Source: Megalobrama amblycephala (taxonomy: Eukaryota > Chordata > Actinopteri > Cypriniformes > Xenocyprididae). From it: 64,000 nt of DNA. Position numbers and translations under genes: made by a program. A model generated the notes under the pieces. The model had not been told where the DNA came from and made no database searches. It saw nothing but the letters and a program-made list of their open reading frames with translations. Shown piece after piece: positions 12,177-25,800 of this stretch. Each line of letters begins with the position of its first letter. Positions within the stretch are counted from its first letter, which is position 1. The stretch is taken from the NCBI RefSeq assembly GCF_018812025.1, contig NC_063045.1, forward strand, positions 11,755,384 through 11,819,383. The letters run 5' to 3'.

Positions 12177-12225
12177 TTGCATAGAAACACCCTAGTTAGC
12201 AACCGCATGCATAATAATAATGCAC

Positions 12226-13640
12226 TATAATAATAATAATAATAATAATAATACATTTATTTTATATAGCGCCTTTAAAAGTGTCTTTCTCAAAGTGCTT
12301 TACAAGAAAACATAACAGAGAAATCAACACGCTTTAAATACAAAAGATATACAACAAAGAAATGCAAAAAAATAAAATGGTTAATCAAGTAAAAGCAATC
12401 CTAAAATAGAATGTTTTGAGAAGAGATTTAAAAGTCACTAATGTATTTGCTTCCCTGATGTCAGTTAAGAGAGTTTCAAAGCTTAGGAGCATAAGAAGAA
12501 AATGCTCTATCACCCCTAGAGCGAAGCCGTGTCTTAGGAATAACTAAGAAACCACTCTAAGAGGAACGCACATTTCAACATGGTGTGTAAGGCATTAAAA
12601 GATCAGCCAAGTACTGAGGAGCCAGATCATGCAAAGCCTTATATGTTAACATGAGGACTTTAAATACGATACCTGACAGGGAGCCAGTGCAAAGACTCCA
12701 AGACAGGGGTAATATGATCACCAGCCCTGACCCCAGACAGAACTCTAGCAGCCGAGTTTTGTAAATATTGAAGTTGACTCCAGCTAGAAGACCAATACAA
12801 TAGTCAAGACGTGAAAAGACAAAAGAGTTTATCAACCTCTCAGCCACTGCGAAGGACAACATAGGACATAAAAGTGCTATATTTCTGAGGTGAAAAAAGG
12901 ATGTCTTAACCGTATTCTGCACAAAAGGCTCAAATGACAGCGTGGCATCAAAGATGACACCAAGATTTTTGAGTTTGCTTTGAAACTCCAAGGCAACACC
13001 ATCAACAGACAAAGTAAGAGAACCACCAGCGTTTCGCAGTTGATGAGGAGAGCCGAGGAGCATAACGTCCATTTTAGAGCCATTTAAAGACAGAAAATTA
13101 TTAAACATCCAAATCTTGATCTCATTGGTACAGTTGGAAAGATGCACAACGTCCACATCTTGACCTGGTCTTGAATGGATATAAATCTGCGTATCATCGG
13201 CATAAAAGTGATAGTTAAGGTCAAGAGATCTTAGTAGTTGACCAAGTGGATAAATATACATACTAAAAAGTAAGGGACCCAATACAGTATGTACAGAACC
13301 AACCATGGACCTATAGCCACTCATAAAACCAAATTGACTGCGGTCAGTAAGGACCTAAACCAGCCAAGAACTGTCTCTGACAAACCAAATACAGTTTCAA
13401 GACGATTAAGTAACAATGCATGATCAATAGTATCGAAATAGTATTGATTGTTCAGTTGGGCCGCAACCACACCCTCTAAGATTTTAGACAGGAATGGAAG
13501 ATTTGAAATTGGGCGATAATTTGAAAGAGCGTTCACATCAGAATTTCACTTTTTTTAAATGGGAGTGACACCACACCAGTTGACAAAGAGTCATTTATTA
13601 TAGCAAAAAACTGAGGGACATAAAGGACTAAAGCAAGATT
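12226..13640 (-). pseudogene. Non-LTR retrotransposon remnant (reverse transcriptase)
   Basis: The minus strand encodes decayed reverse transcriptase. One piece (about 13321-13536) contains NYRPISNLPFLSKILE and FDTIDHALLLNRLE. The next (12575-13324) contains [15 protein letters not shown], the catalytic-type YADD at 13193-13204 and the C-terminal thumb-like region ending [15 protein letters not shown]. The region between the first two motifs is shortened, and frame breaks separate the parts, so it is dead. The 3' end carries a sequence ending in (AAT)n at 12226-12262 on the plus strand, fitting an L2/Jockey-type LINE tail. There is no endonuclease domain; the copy is 5'-truncated. Confidence 0.85.
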
Positions 13641-13829
13641 TAAATAGACTACAAGGCATAGGATCAAGTATGCAAGTGGAAGCTTTCATACGAGAAATCT
13701 GTTTGCAGAGTAACTCAGATTGTAGTGCAGTAAATTTGGAAAATGCCAGAAAAGCTTACTGTAGTAACTGTTTGAACAGCAGACCCAGAAGAACAACGAA
13801 TATTTGTGCGAACATTATCAATCTTCTCA

Positions 13830-14500
13830 CTGAAAAATTTGAGAAACTAAACACTAAAACTGAGAACACACTTGGAACCTCATAGTAACACCCTGGCAAC
13901 CACATTCAATGTCTATGTCTTAGCAACAGCTCAGTAATGAACTAAAAACCACACCACAAACTTTAACAATTAACTGCATCAATGTATGACAGATCACTTA
14001 GAATATCTTAGCAACCGCATAGCAACACCCCAGTAACCCATAGAAATGCGCTAAAATCTACAGAAAATACAACCACATAGCAATGCCCTGGCAACCAGCT
14101 ATCATTCCTACCATACCACAGCACACCTTAGCAACCATAAAGCATTGTCCTGGCAGTAGCATAGCCACTCAGAACACTCCAACAAATCCTACAACATCAC
14201 CATAGCAACCACACACACAACGCCTTAGCAGCTACATAGCAACATTCTAAAATATAGCTCAGAATATCTTAGCAAAAAACCACACAGTCACCCTAGAAAC
14301 CACACAGCAACACCCTGGCGACCACCTACAATTTCCTCACCAGCTACATGGCAAAACACAGAACAATTCAGCAACCATAAAGCACTGCCCTGGCAACCAC
14401 CCGCCAACTGCACATAAAACCGCACTAGCAGACACTCTACCAACATCACCATAGCAACCACCAACCGCCCTGGCAACCACCATCAACATCTTAGCAATCG
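13830..14500. repeat. Minisatellite array 3
   Basis: A third block of the CATAGCAACACCCTGGCAACCA-like units, more diverged than the first two, lies downstream of the LINE remnant. It suggests the LINE and hAT-like insertions split what was once a longer array. Confidence 0.7.
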
Positions 14501-15300
14501 TATAGATAATTAAAATGTATCTTGGTGTCATACATATAAAAAGATATGAAATCCAATACTGTTTTCGATTAAATCTCACTCAGTCTGTCAAACTCATTCA
14601 TCTCCACAGCAACAAACAATGTTCAGAAAACATTACAATGTTATTGAAGTTGCAAGGCTAGCACAAACTGCCACAAAGCAAATGCTACAAACTCAATGAC
14701 CCATATTTAATAACCAAACATCCAGAATTTCACAGAAACAAAGTATACAGTGAATTCAGCATGACCTTCACCCGGGCCAAAGGAATAACAGGACGTGACG
14801 GGGTCAGACTGACAATGCCCAGCACTGGACACCTTAAATCAACAGCACAAAGCAAATGTTTCCTGCCCGTCCTCGCTCGTTTAATGACACACCATGACAG
14901 AAATTATAGAGCTGACACCTGTGTCAGTTTCCCAGAAGCATGGTTTGTGCGTGACCCCGTGTGCGTGTTCGCAGCGGTCAGTCAGGCCGTGAATGTTTCA
15001 GCAACAGGCCCCGTGCCCGCTGGGTTTCAAAGCAGGATCTAATATTGCTGACTCTCAGTCTTCGAGGGAACAACATATGCTGGAGAGACGAGAAGAGGTT
15101 TTTTTGGTTTGCTCAACCAGGCTTTTGGTTAGTCACATGATACACTTTAGTTTTCGCTTCTAGTTTACAAGCACATTTACCTATAGTATTTCAGAGAATT
15201 TATGAATTCAATAGCTTCTTTTCTTAAATATAAATCCAATAATACTAATAAAACATTAAATATATCTGAACAAAAATTAAACATTCTTTCATAGAGCACT
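14501..15300. other. Intergenic DNA, nothing recognised
   Basis: This stretch holds a ~93-codon plus-strand open frame starting at 14761, but it has no recognisable domain, splice context or similarity that I know. I see no gene or RNA here. Confidence 0.4.
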
Positions 15301-15304
15301 GGCG

Positions 15305-16005
15305 GAAAAAGAAAAGCCAGGGGGGTGAAAACTTTTGAACAGGATGAAGATGTTTAATTTTTTTTTTTTTTTTTTTAGTACTGCCCTTCAGAAGCAACAG
15401 AAGATACTTGCATGTTTCCTGGAAGACAATTAAAGTACAATTTACCTTGATCTTCAAATTTCAAAAGTTTTCACCCCCCGACTCTCAATGCATCGTGTTT
15501 CCTTCTGGTGCATCAGTGAATGTTTGAACCTTTTTTAATAGTTGTGTTTGAATCCCTCAATTGTCCTCAGTGTGAAAAGATGGATCTCAAAATCATACAG
15601 TCACTGCTGTAAAGGGTTCAAATATGCAAAAAATCCTTGAAAACTGAAGAAGCTGCAGGACCTGGAGGATTTTTCTGAAGAACAGAGTTCAGTTTAACTG
15701 CTCAGGACAAACAAGAGACTCATGAAGAACCATCACAAAGATCGCAGATCATCCAGGTAACCACACACAGTGTTAACAACCAATGGTTCCCAAACTTTTG
15801 AACGGGGTTATTTTAATAAATTCAGCTATTTTTTTGTCTTGTGGATTATATGTAAACATCTTTTATGTAAAATATCTTACTCAGGACAGTACTAAATAAA
15901 AAATAACATGCATTTTGTATGATCCCTCTTATTTTGTTAAAATTATTCACATTTTCACAGATTCTGCAAGTGGTTCCCATACTTTTTCATGCAACTGTAT
16001 ATACA
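15305..16005. repeat. High-copy interspersed repeat (GTGAAAACTTTTGAACAGGA type)
   Basis: Several landmark words (TAGTACTGCCCTTCAGAAGC, GGATTTTTCTGAAGAACAGA, GTACTAAATAAAAAATAACA) match a repeat I know as abundant in cyprinid introns. It is non-coding here. The superfamily is left open. Confidence 0.6.
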
Positions 16006-16264
16006 TATATAATAAAAAAAAAAAGATGATATAAATAATATAATCTTATTATATAATTATAATTACATGACAAAAAGTTTTTTATCTTCATATCCTGAAT
16101 ACACTGAATACATCTCTAACTTTCTGTTCTGTTTTTCTCTTTTTTGGGCCATGTTGTCCATTTTAGCATTTTGTTCCATTTTGTGGATGAAATAAAATAT
16201 TTGGATATTAAAAATTGAGCATAAAATCAATAATAAAAAAGAAAACACATTTACATATACTCAC

Positions 16265-16818
16265 ATTTATTAAAAAAATTCAAAGTGCATGATCAGTCTG
16301 AATTCCCATGATGAATAATCTCATGAAGCTGAAAGCGCTCTGTAAACATGTGCTCGGTGGTCTTCCGTTTGAATATCTGTACAAATAAATCCACAGATTC
16401 AACTCGGGAATACTTTCTAAAATAGGAATAACACTTTAAAACTGCATTTACGTAAAAAAACGAAAGACTATATATATCTTTTTCGTTCATTAAAAGCCAT
16501 CTATCACAAAATCATTTTGTTGCCATGGAACAACAAATTTACTTTAAAAATCAAAATAACACTGTAGCACAAAACTGTATAACAAATGTTTCACATTTTA
16601 TGATGCATGGCCGATTGTACACAGCAGCAGATAAATATGTCTGAAAAGCAAAGCAAAGTTTGAAGCCTGAGACAAAAAATATTACACTCGTGTGGACTCT
16701 ACAATACAGCTTCCCAGGATGCATTGTGTCAAAACAGTAAAAAAAAAAAAATGTTAGTAAAAACAAATGTTCGTCATACTATGTGTAGGTAAATACTGCG
16801 CATTTTCCATTTGTTTTT
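16265..16818 (-). other. nisch: nisch 3'UTR with AATAAA signal
   Basis: Downstream of the nisch stop codon, the minus strand is AT-rich and non-coding, with a canonical AATAAA at 16265-16270. This is the likely main polyadenylation site, though other AATAAA-like words occur nearby. Confidence 0.55.
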
Positions 16819-19800
16819 TTAGCCCGTTAGCTCTACCGGCAGCTCTCGGCTACACAGCGCCTCCCACTGGCGAGCCAGGAGCGATATCAGCCGCTCCCTG
16901 CTGTCCGCACCCGGTACAAAAATACACCACTGCACTTCACCCTCGGCTCCTCCAGCCCCCCGTGTCCTGTCGCCCTTCCTGTCGGCATCCGCAAAATGGT
17001 CCATGGTAAGGTGGCACAAAAGATCCGGTCCGGGAACGTCGTCGAACACCAGCGTGAGGGCTTGCGGGTAAGTCTGGTAGCCCATTAACACGCGGTCCAG
17101 GTCACGAATCCGCCGGGCGTCCGTGAGACGGTACTTGTCTCTTTGCGGCGGCTCTTTTGCGAATTCAGGTAGCGGGTAGCTTATGTGGTCTTCATCCAGG
17201 AGGAAGACATCTGTGCTGGTGAGTATAAGAGTCTTGGGTTGTAGGACGGTCCGGTTCTGGCTGGTTTGGCCTGGAACGACGTGGACCTGGAACACCAGTA
17301 CGTACAAAAGTATGTTGAAGGAGTGAGACGGCGCCTGCGGGGTCTTTCTCTCCGCCACGATGAAGGTGAGGTCTCCGATTTCTTCCTCGCTTGGGTATAC
17401 AAACTTCACCTTGCTGGAGTGGACCAGCTCGTAGTTCTCCATTTTACCTGATTTATGAGGGAATAAAATATTATTGGTAAACATCCAGTCAAAGGGCTCA
17501 GGTAATGATAAGCGACTTATCGGATTTTCTTGATGTATTTTAGACATCCAAGCAGTCAAACCTGTGCTTTTGTTTCCAAACTGTGAGTAGAAATCCAGCT
17601 CAGAAGGTTCAGGAGAGGGAACTTTCTCCAGCAGGGACAAAACCAGCATCAGCTGCTGCAGGAAGCGATGTGTGCCGTAACCGTCACGAGTCAGACAGGA
17701 AATTATGTGATCAGCAGAGGGCCCTTTGAAGAAAGAAAGAAAGAAATAGATTAAACTCTAACTTATTTAACTGTTGTCACTCTTAAAGGGTTAATAAAGT
17801 AACTATTTCAAAGGGGTATGATGATTTTCTATAGGCACCGTACTATTGGCGAACATCCTGACACCACCCACTCTGCTGAGAGCGGCGTTTATGTGAATAT
17901 GTAAGTATGTGCTTCACGCTTCCCTCTCAATAACAAAAACACGGTGAGACCGCGGTGAGAAAACAGCAGTTAAGAAAGCATATCTGATCATAGCAATGTG
18001 GATATGTTTGCAAAAGCTCTGCAATTCAGCACTCCAGTAAAGTCATGTCACATTTATTTATATAGCACGTTATTGTATCGCTTTAAATCAAGCAGCTTTG
18101 CAGTATTAAAGGTGCCATCGAACATTTTTTTACAAGATGTAATATAAGTCTAAGGTGTACCCTGAATGTGTCTGTGAAGTTGCAGCTCAAAATACCTCAT
18201 AGATTTTTTTTTTATTAATTTTTTTAACTGCCTATTTTGAGGCATAATTAGAAATGCGCCGATTCAGGCTGTGGCCCCTTTAATTGCTCGCGCTCTCCGC
18301 CCCCTCCCAAGCTCTCGACTCTATCATTACATAAACAAAGTTCACACAGCTAATATAACCCTCAAAATTGATCTTTACAAAGTGTTCATCATGCAGCATG
18401 TCTAATCAGGGGCGGACTGGCCATCTGTGTGATCTGGAGAATCACAGAACGGCCGGTACTCCAGGACGGCCGGCGGGCCGGCCCACCACCCGCCACGCAC
18501 GCAGTCATCATCTGTTTTTTCCCCCCACTAATCTGTTTCACACTCCAGTACTGTAGGTGGCAGCAATGCACCTTTAAGTTGGATGCCAGCTGCACTGGCC
18601 GTGGCCGCCAAGTAAGCAGCAAAGACGTTAGATCAGTGGTCTCAAACTGTCGGCCCGCGGGCCATTTACGGCACGCCCACCACCTCTACCCGGCCCGCAA
18701 CTGATCTCAAAAATAAAACATAATCCGGCCCGCTAAATTATTATTATTATTATTATTATTCTCTAGTTGCTACCTGTCTGATATACAAAGAAAAAGTCGC
18801 CGTTCTAAGGGGCATTCACATATCGCGTCACATAAGCGGCCGCGCCGCATTCTCCTTTCCAATGCGCTTTCGCTCCAGTGGCGTCTGTCGTTGTTATGCA
18901 ACCTTGAGCCGCGCTCTCAATCGCTTCTATTATGAGCGCGCTTGCCTAAATTACAGTAAAAGCACTCGACTTTAAGTCATGAGCGCCGATTTAAACCACC
19001 GAAACGCGTCCGATGCAGCCATTAAACGTTACCGATGCTCAAACGGCATCTTGGACAAATGTGGCCCAGCTGTGTGAGCACAAGCGCTGCAGGTGTCTGT
19101 CAAGAAACAAAGTGTACAAATGTATTCAGGGATTGTATTTGATCAGTACAGTGTTGTTCAGTGCAAGATTTTAATGTTATTTAAGCTAACATAAAGTAAG
19201 GGAAAATACTTCCACTAGATGTTAAAAACTAATAATGTATGTAACAATGAGAGATTTTAATTTTTTTGGCAAAATAAAGTTGATATATAGCTCCAGTTTT
19301 TTTGTTTATTTCTGACCCCTCCACGCCACAAGTGTTGCTGGTTTTGTTCCTAAATTACTGATTTTTTATATCCATATATCTTGTTGGATGTGAGAAGTCG
19401 CACCAGACTATTTCAATTAATAGTATTATATTAGTAATAGCATTATATATTTATATTACACTCTGTAACAATGAGAGAGACACTGCTGTTTACATTTAGT
19501 ATGGTAAATAAGATATTTATAGTATAGGTATAAAAATATTTTAGTAGGCCTAATGAAATTTGAAGTAGGCTAAATGAGAAATAATGCAAAGGAAAGTAAA
19601 TTTTCTGAAATGTTGCGCTTTCTTGCGCTTGAAGGATATTATGGCCCTCCTATGAGGTGTCAATCACAGAAACGGCCCCCCGACAATTTGAGTTTGAGAC
19701 CCCTGCTATATGAGTATTCAAGTTAATCTAATATGCTTTTAACACAACATCTAGTCAACATCAGTGCTATTGCTATAATTTGGATGGTATAGTATCATGA

Positions 19801-22800
19801 GCCACAATTAAAGTCTTGTGACACTCATGCCAGGCGTAATTGTTGTTGTCGTCGAGTTTCCGCACGCCGATTGCTTTGGGCCGGGCCTAGTCAAAGTCCA
19901 GGGCCGTTTTTTAGTCCCAGTCCGTCCCTGTGTCTAATCATGTGATTATTGTATTTATTTGGATGTTTTCATTTGATTCTGAATGAGTTTGATAGTGCTC
20001 TGTAGCTAAAGCTAACATTACACACTGTTGGAGAGATTTATAAAGTTGTGTTTATGAATTATACAGACTGCAAGTGTTTAAAGGTGCCCTCGAATGAAAA
20101 ATTGAATTTATCTTGGCATAGTTAAATAACAAGAGTTCAGTACATGGAAATGACATACAGTGAGTCTCAAACTCCATTGTTTCCTCCTTCTTATATAAAT
20201 CTCATTTGTTTAAAAGACCTCCGAAGAACAGGCGAATCTCAACATAACACTGACTGTTACATAACAGTCGGGGTGTACGCCCCCAATATTTGCATATGCC
20301 AGCCCACGTTTCCAACATTATAAAAGGCATTAGACAAGGGCAGCCAGTATTAACGTCTGGATGTGCACAACCAAATCATCAGACTAGGTAAGCAAGCAAT
20401 AACAACAGCGAAAAATGGCAGATGGAGCGATAATAACAGACATGATCCATGATATCATGATATTTTTAGTGATATTTGTAAACTGTCTTTCTAAATGTTT
20501 CGTTAGCATGTTGCTAATGTACTGTTAAATGAGGTTAAAGTTACCATCGTTTCTTACTGTATTCACGGAGACAAGAGAGCCGTCGCTATTTTCATTTTTA
20601 AACACTTGCAGTCTGTATAATTCATAAACACAACTTCATTCTTTATAAATCTCTCCAACAGAGTAGCATTACCCATTAGCCACGGAACACTATCAAACTC
20701 ATTCAGAATCAGAAGTAAACAATATAACAGTATACAATACTCACATAATTCGACGCATGCATGCCGCATGCATGACGAACACTTTGTAAAGATCCATTTT
20801 GAGGGTTATATTAGCTGTGTAAACTTTGTTAAGGCACTGTTTAAGGCAAGCGCGAGCTCTGTGGGCGGAGAGCACGGGATTTAAAGGGGCCGCAGCATAA
20901 AATCGGCGCGTTTATAATGATGCCCCAAAATAGGCAGTTAAAAAAATTTATTAAAAAATTTAAAAAAATTGTAAAAAATTTTGAGCTGAAACTTCACAGA
21001 CACATTCAGGGGACACCTTAGACTTATATTACATCTTTTAAAAACATAATCTAGGGCACCTTTAATGATGAAAATAGCGACGGCTAGTCTCCGTGAATAC
21101 AGTAATAAATGATGGGAACTTTAACCACATTTAACAGTACATTAACAACATGCTAATGAAACATTTAGAAAGACAATTTACAAATATCACTAAAAATATC
21201 ATGTTATCATGGATCCTGTCAGTTATTATTGCTCCATCTGCCCTTTATCGCTGTTGTCCTTGCTTGCTTACCTAGTCTGATGATTCAGCTGTGCACATCC
21301 AGACGTTTTGACCTTGTCTAATGCTTGAACATGGGCTGGCATATGCAAATATTGGGGGCGTACATATTAATGATCCCGACTGTTATGTAACAGTCGGTGT
21401 TATGTTGAGATTCACCTGTTCTTCGGAGGTCTTTTAATCAAATGAGATTTATATAAGAAGGAGGAAACAATGGTGTTTGAGACTCACTGTATGTCATTTC
21501 CATGTAATGAACTCTTGTTATTCAACTATGCCGAGGTAAATTCAATTTTCAATTTGATGGCACCTTTAAACATGAAAACAGTGTCAGTGTCTCTTTAAAT
21601 TAAAACTACTACTTCAGTTTTTACTATAAAAGCAGCTCTCCAGTCAGTGTGTTCAAGCTTTTCCTTGCAGATGTCTGACCATGACGCACTGAACAGAAGA
21701 AATGAACAGGAGAGGATTTCCACGTAAAAAAAAAAGAAAGAAGGCGGAGTCTCAGAGCCACACATTTCATTACCAAAGACCAATGGTAGTTTGGTGGGGT
21801 TTACAAGCCAGAGTGTTCTGGACAGTTTCCTTTGGCAAACTGTTTCGAAGTCCTGAAATGAACGCAAAACAAAAATTCGAAATTTCATCACATCAGATCG
21901 TTCTTTGATTTTGCTTGAAGTATATTGGGGCCTTTAGTTTCATCGCTCAGTTCAGTTGCTTTAGTTTACACCATCAACACAGAAGTGCTAAAATAATATA
22001 TAAAATAAATAGTATTGCTCGCTTTTCGCCAAAGGCATTTTCTCTACAAGCAGCAATATGAAATGCTATATTAGCAGTTCCTTGGTGCACAATTGAATTC
22101 ATAAAACAGATTTCACCCAAATGGCTTGATATATATGTCATCCAATCACATCCCTTTCGGACGGAAAATTGGACTAGTAATGATCTTGGTCACAACAAAC
22201 TTACCGACGACTCGAAAGTACTGATCAAACAAGCCCACGTTGACGCTCTGCAGGTCCTTCAGTTTAAGGGTGAAGCAGAAGGAGATGAGGAAATCTGTGT
22301 CCTTATGCTCGGATGGTTGCCAGGTCCACATCACTGCAATATGAATCAATGTAATGAATCAATTTTAATGTTCTAGAATGACTAAAAAAAGAATATAGAA
22401 ATATATTTGCGAAGATCTGAACAGCATTGTATATTTAATTAAATAAGATAATAGATAGAATTGAATAATAGAAAAAAATGGCACAGAATATAGAATACAG
22501 TAGAACCGAACAGAATAAATTAGCAGAGAGTATATTTGAAGAACACAAAACAACAGAACTGAAATATAACTAAAACAGCATATAACAATTCAAATTCTGT
22601 GCTGCATTAGAACAGAACAACTGAATATATTTGAAGATGAGATTAGAATAGAATCATTGCAAATGTAAAGTAGATTTTGCTCACTCGATTGGTTGGTGAG
22701 CGAGGACGCCGTGTCCTCCAGGATGAAGTAGATGGCTTTGGTGGACAGCAGGACACAGGCGGTTGTCTCCACGTCAGGAGATCTGTAGAAAAGCACCGAC

Positions 22801-25800
22801 GTCCACAGGATGTGTTTCAGCTCCTCATTCTCCATCTGCATGACAAACACCCTCAGTTTTCAGTCTCTTTGTCACACAATACTACAGTTTATTTAGTGGT
22901 GTTTGCTTGCATTACTATCACCCACACTTATTGTCAGGGTTTTGTTTCTTCTGTGCAGTTTGTACTACTAAACATAAATGATCATTTCAGCCATGCTAGT
23001 TATTTTATTTTGAAGAATTAAGGACATGTCCATGTCCAATTAAACACCTCAAAGTGTAGGGCATAAATGATTCTAGTGAGGTTAACTATGCTTCAAACTT
23101 CAAATGTTAGGTGTGTTTGTTTACGGTTTAAATTTAGTTTAGGAAATCCTGTAAAAACAGAGCACTGATTGCATAGGACATTTGAGAATGAGTGGAAAAT
23201 AGTTCAGATAGCCGCCTTCTGAAAACAAGGCAGCTGGCCAAATTTAACAGAGTCAAAGTAAATAAACAAATTCAAGGGAGCCAAGAGCGCACACACAAAG
23301 AGATGGGTCGACCGGAAGTACAAATAGAGGAATATACAGTGTGAGGATAACAACACAGCACTGGAAAGCCAAAGGGATTGCAAAGGAAACTTCCGAGGTA
23401 AGTTCTACAGCACAACCATCCAGGAAATTTCCTCAAAGGATCTGAGCAAATGAGCAAATGACTTGCCTCAGCAATATTGTTGTGGAAGAAGTGAACAAGC
23501 TGGTCTCCCTTGAGAGATGAGATGAGGAGTAATGAAGAGGAAAGTGTGAGGTGTGAGGGACATTGGTTGTCCTCCATCAGCTGCTGAATGAGAGATTTGG
23601 CTGGATACAGCAGAGACAGGGTCAGCTGGGGCCTTGGCACTTCCTGAGGGACGCTGTGGGAAAAAAAAAAAGCATGGCAATATATCTACTGTGCAAACGG
23701 CTAAGAAGAACCATTTAAGTTTTTCTAATTATCAAATGCTGCCTTAGGAAAAGTGAGTAGTCATTTAACAGATGTGTTTCATCTCCCCCTTCTGCATTTC
23801 TTCTATCCAATAAAAAGCATTTCAAAGGTTTGGCATTTCATCTGTAAAGTTAGGATTAGGGATAGCGATAGAGTTAATCGTCCTTTTGATCTGGGAATTA
23901 CTTTTCTAGTCCAAAGAACTTGAAAGCACTAATTCTTTGTGAAAAATTGCATTACTTGCTCTTCTGGCATCCTTGCAAAAAACAACTTCATCACACTAAC
24001 CTCAAGCTAACTGCTCTGGCTCTAATTTCAAAACAATATGAAGAATGCTATTTCCCAACCCATTTCACCTGTAAAGTTAGGATTAGGGTTTAGGGATTAG
24101 TGTTGTTGGCCTTCGACAAGTCAGTACAAACAAGTCAGCACTGAAATTTAAAAAATGTGACGCTTTGAGTGCTGTTAAAAGCTCGAATGATGACTTCCTT
24201 TGCAGAGTTTGAACCTACAACCTTTTAGTTACATTCCAGGCTACAGCTTAGGTCTGGGGCTAAAATGGCATCCATGCTAACATATCATTAGAAATATTAG
24301 TAACAAATGAACTCCATTACCTGCTGGTAGGTATTCTTTTGGTGGTTGTAGCCGGAGCAGGACAACTGTGCACTTTCACGTGTCCCTTCTTGGTGTGCTG
24401 CAGGGCGATGGTCTTAATTTCCCGCAGATTGGATCGAAGCCGTATGAACTCTTGCAGGAAGGTAAACTTGTCTTGTGGAAGGGCAAAAACAACAGAGAGG
24501 CGCTCGTGACCTGCCATCAGTTCTACGACATGGTCATCATAGAAACGGCGAGAGTTTGAGACGGCCCTACAAGAACAGTTCCGCTTTGGGTCGAGGAGTG
24601 TGAACGAGAGCGGGATACGGGTTACTTTGGAGCAGCTCCGCATCACACTCGCTTCAGAAGAGTCCCGGGACGACAGAGCGACAAAGTCTACCTTGAGAAC
24701 ACAAAGGTGCCGAGAAGTCAGGAAGAGGATCATGGGATTGGAGGTTTGGTCCTGATCACTTTCAAACAGGCTGATTTGGGATAAAACATCTGAGGGTACT
24801 GAGTTCTTTGGAAATTGTGGGTTGTTTGTGACGTTCTTGTCGGAGGTAGATGGGTCTGAATTAAGGAAATGGATCAAGTGTCCACCTTTTAAGCTTTCAT
24901 CGCTTTCCTCAAAGTCCCAAGAGTTCAGAAACTGTCGGATGAACATCTGAGTGTTAGAGGAGTTCAAAATTTGTTCATTAGTTTGGTCCACATGAGGGCT
25001 AATGCAAGAGTGCATCTCCTTCAGACTTTGGGCATCTGAGAAAAAGAACCATCGCGTATTGCTTGACTTCACCTTCAAGGAAACACAAACCTCTGGAATA
25101 TCAAACTGGAAGGTCTCAATGTTGGTGTACAGCACAACCAAGTCAGTCTCAAGGTTCTCCATTAGTTCCTCCAAGTTACTCACTGGTTCTTCTGACCGTG
25201 TGTGGAAAACCACAAGTGAGCTGTCCGTTGCCACCAAACAAGATGGCCACCGACTCAAACCTTCTCCGACACTCATGCAAAGAGACCAAGCCACCATTTT
25301 TACATGATCATCTGCAGATTCTCTCTTCACATCATCTGGTCCCTTTTCCTGAACTCTAGATGAGGAGGAACAACCCATTATCTCGTTGGTGCCATCTAGA
25401 GTCATCTCAAAGTACCCATCCCCCGATTGAGGGCTGCCTTGGTCCGTGCCCTCCAGAGAAGTGGTTTTGCAAGGTATCGGGGATGATTCTTCTCTATTAG
25501 CCTGGCTGATATGAGCAGAAAGTTGGTTGATAAACTCCTGGTTGGTGGTAGTGTAGGACAGTAAAGTGGGAGGCACAAAGAGATTCAAAAGACTTGTGGT
25601 CCAAGGTTTCCACTCCTCTTCACAGCAACAGGGGCTAAAGAGAAATTAAACTAGTTTTAGTTTTGGTTTAAAAATCTTAAATGTACAACCATAATGACTC
25701 AAACTTTAAGGATTTCAACACAGAACCTGATTGTGCAACATCTTCCTGGATCAACATCTTTGTTGATCCTGAAACAACATTCCAATCAACCAATCAGATT

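Larger units (their letters stand above)
18110..21565. mobile_element. TTAA-flanked (piggyBac-like) non-autonomous element, copy B, interrupted
   Basis: Ends AGGTGCCATCG at 18110 and CGATGGCACCT-type end at 21565 are each flanked by TTAA (18106-18109, 21566-21569), the piggyBac-type target duplication. The copy is reverse relative to copy A. Its body (TTCACAGACACATTCAGG-type left part, then CACTGTTGGAGAGATTTATA and CCTGTTCTTCGGAGGTCTTT) is split by a hAT-like element at 18407-19930 and by copy A at 20082-21061. No transposase is seen. It lies in the last nisch intron. Confidence 0.85.

Noticed and set aside
9045..14500. Possible CRISPR-like array
   Set aside because: Unit lengths and spacing vary, there are no unique equal-length spacers, and the genome is vertebrate.
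14761..15042. 93-codon plus-strand frame in intergenic DNA
   Set aside because: No domain, no splice or promoter context, and no recognised homologue.
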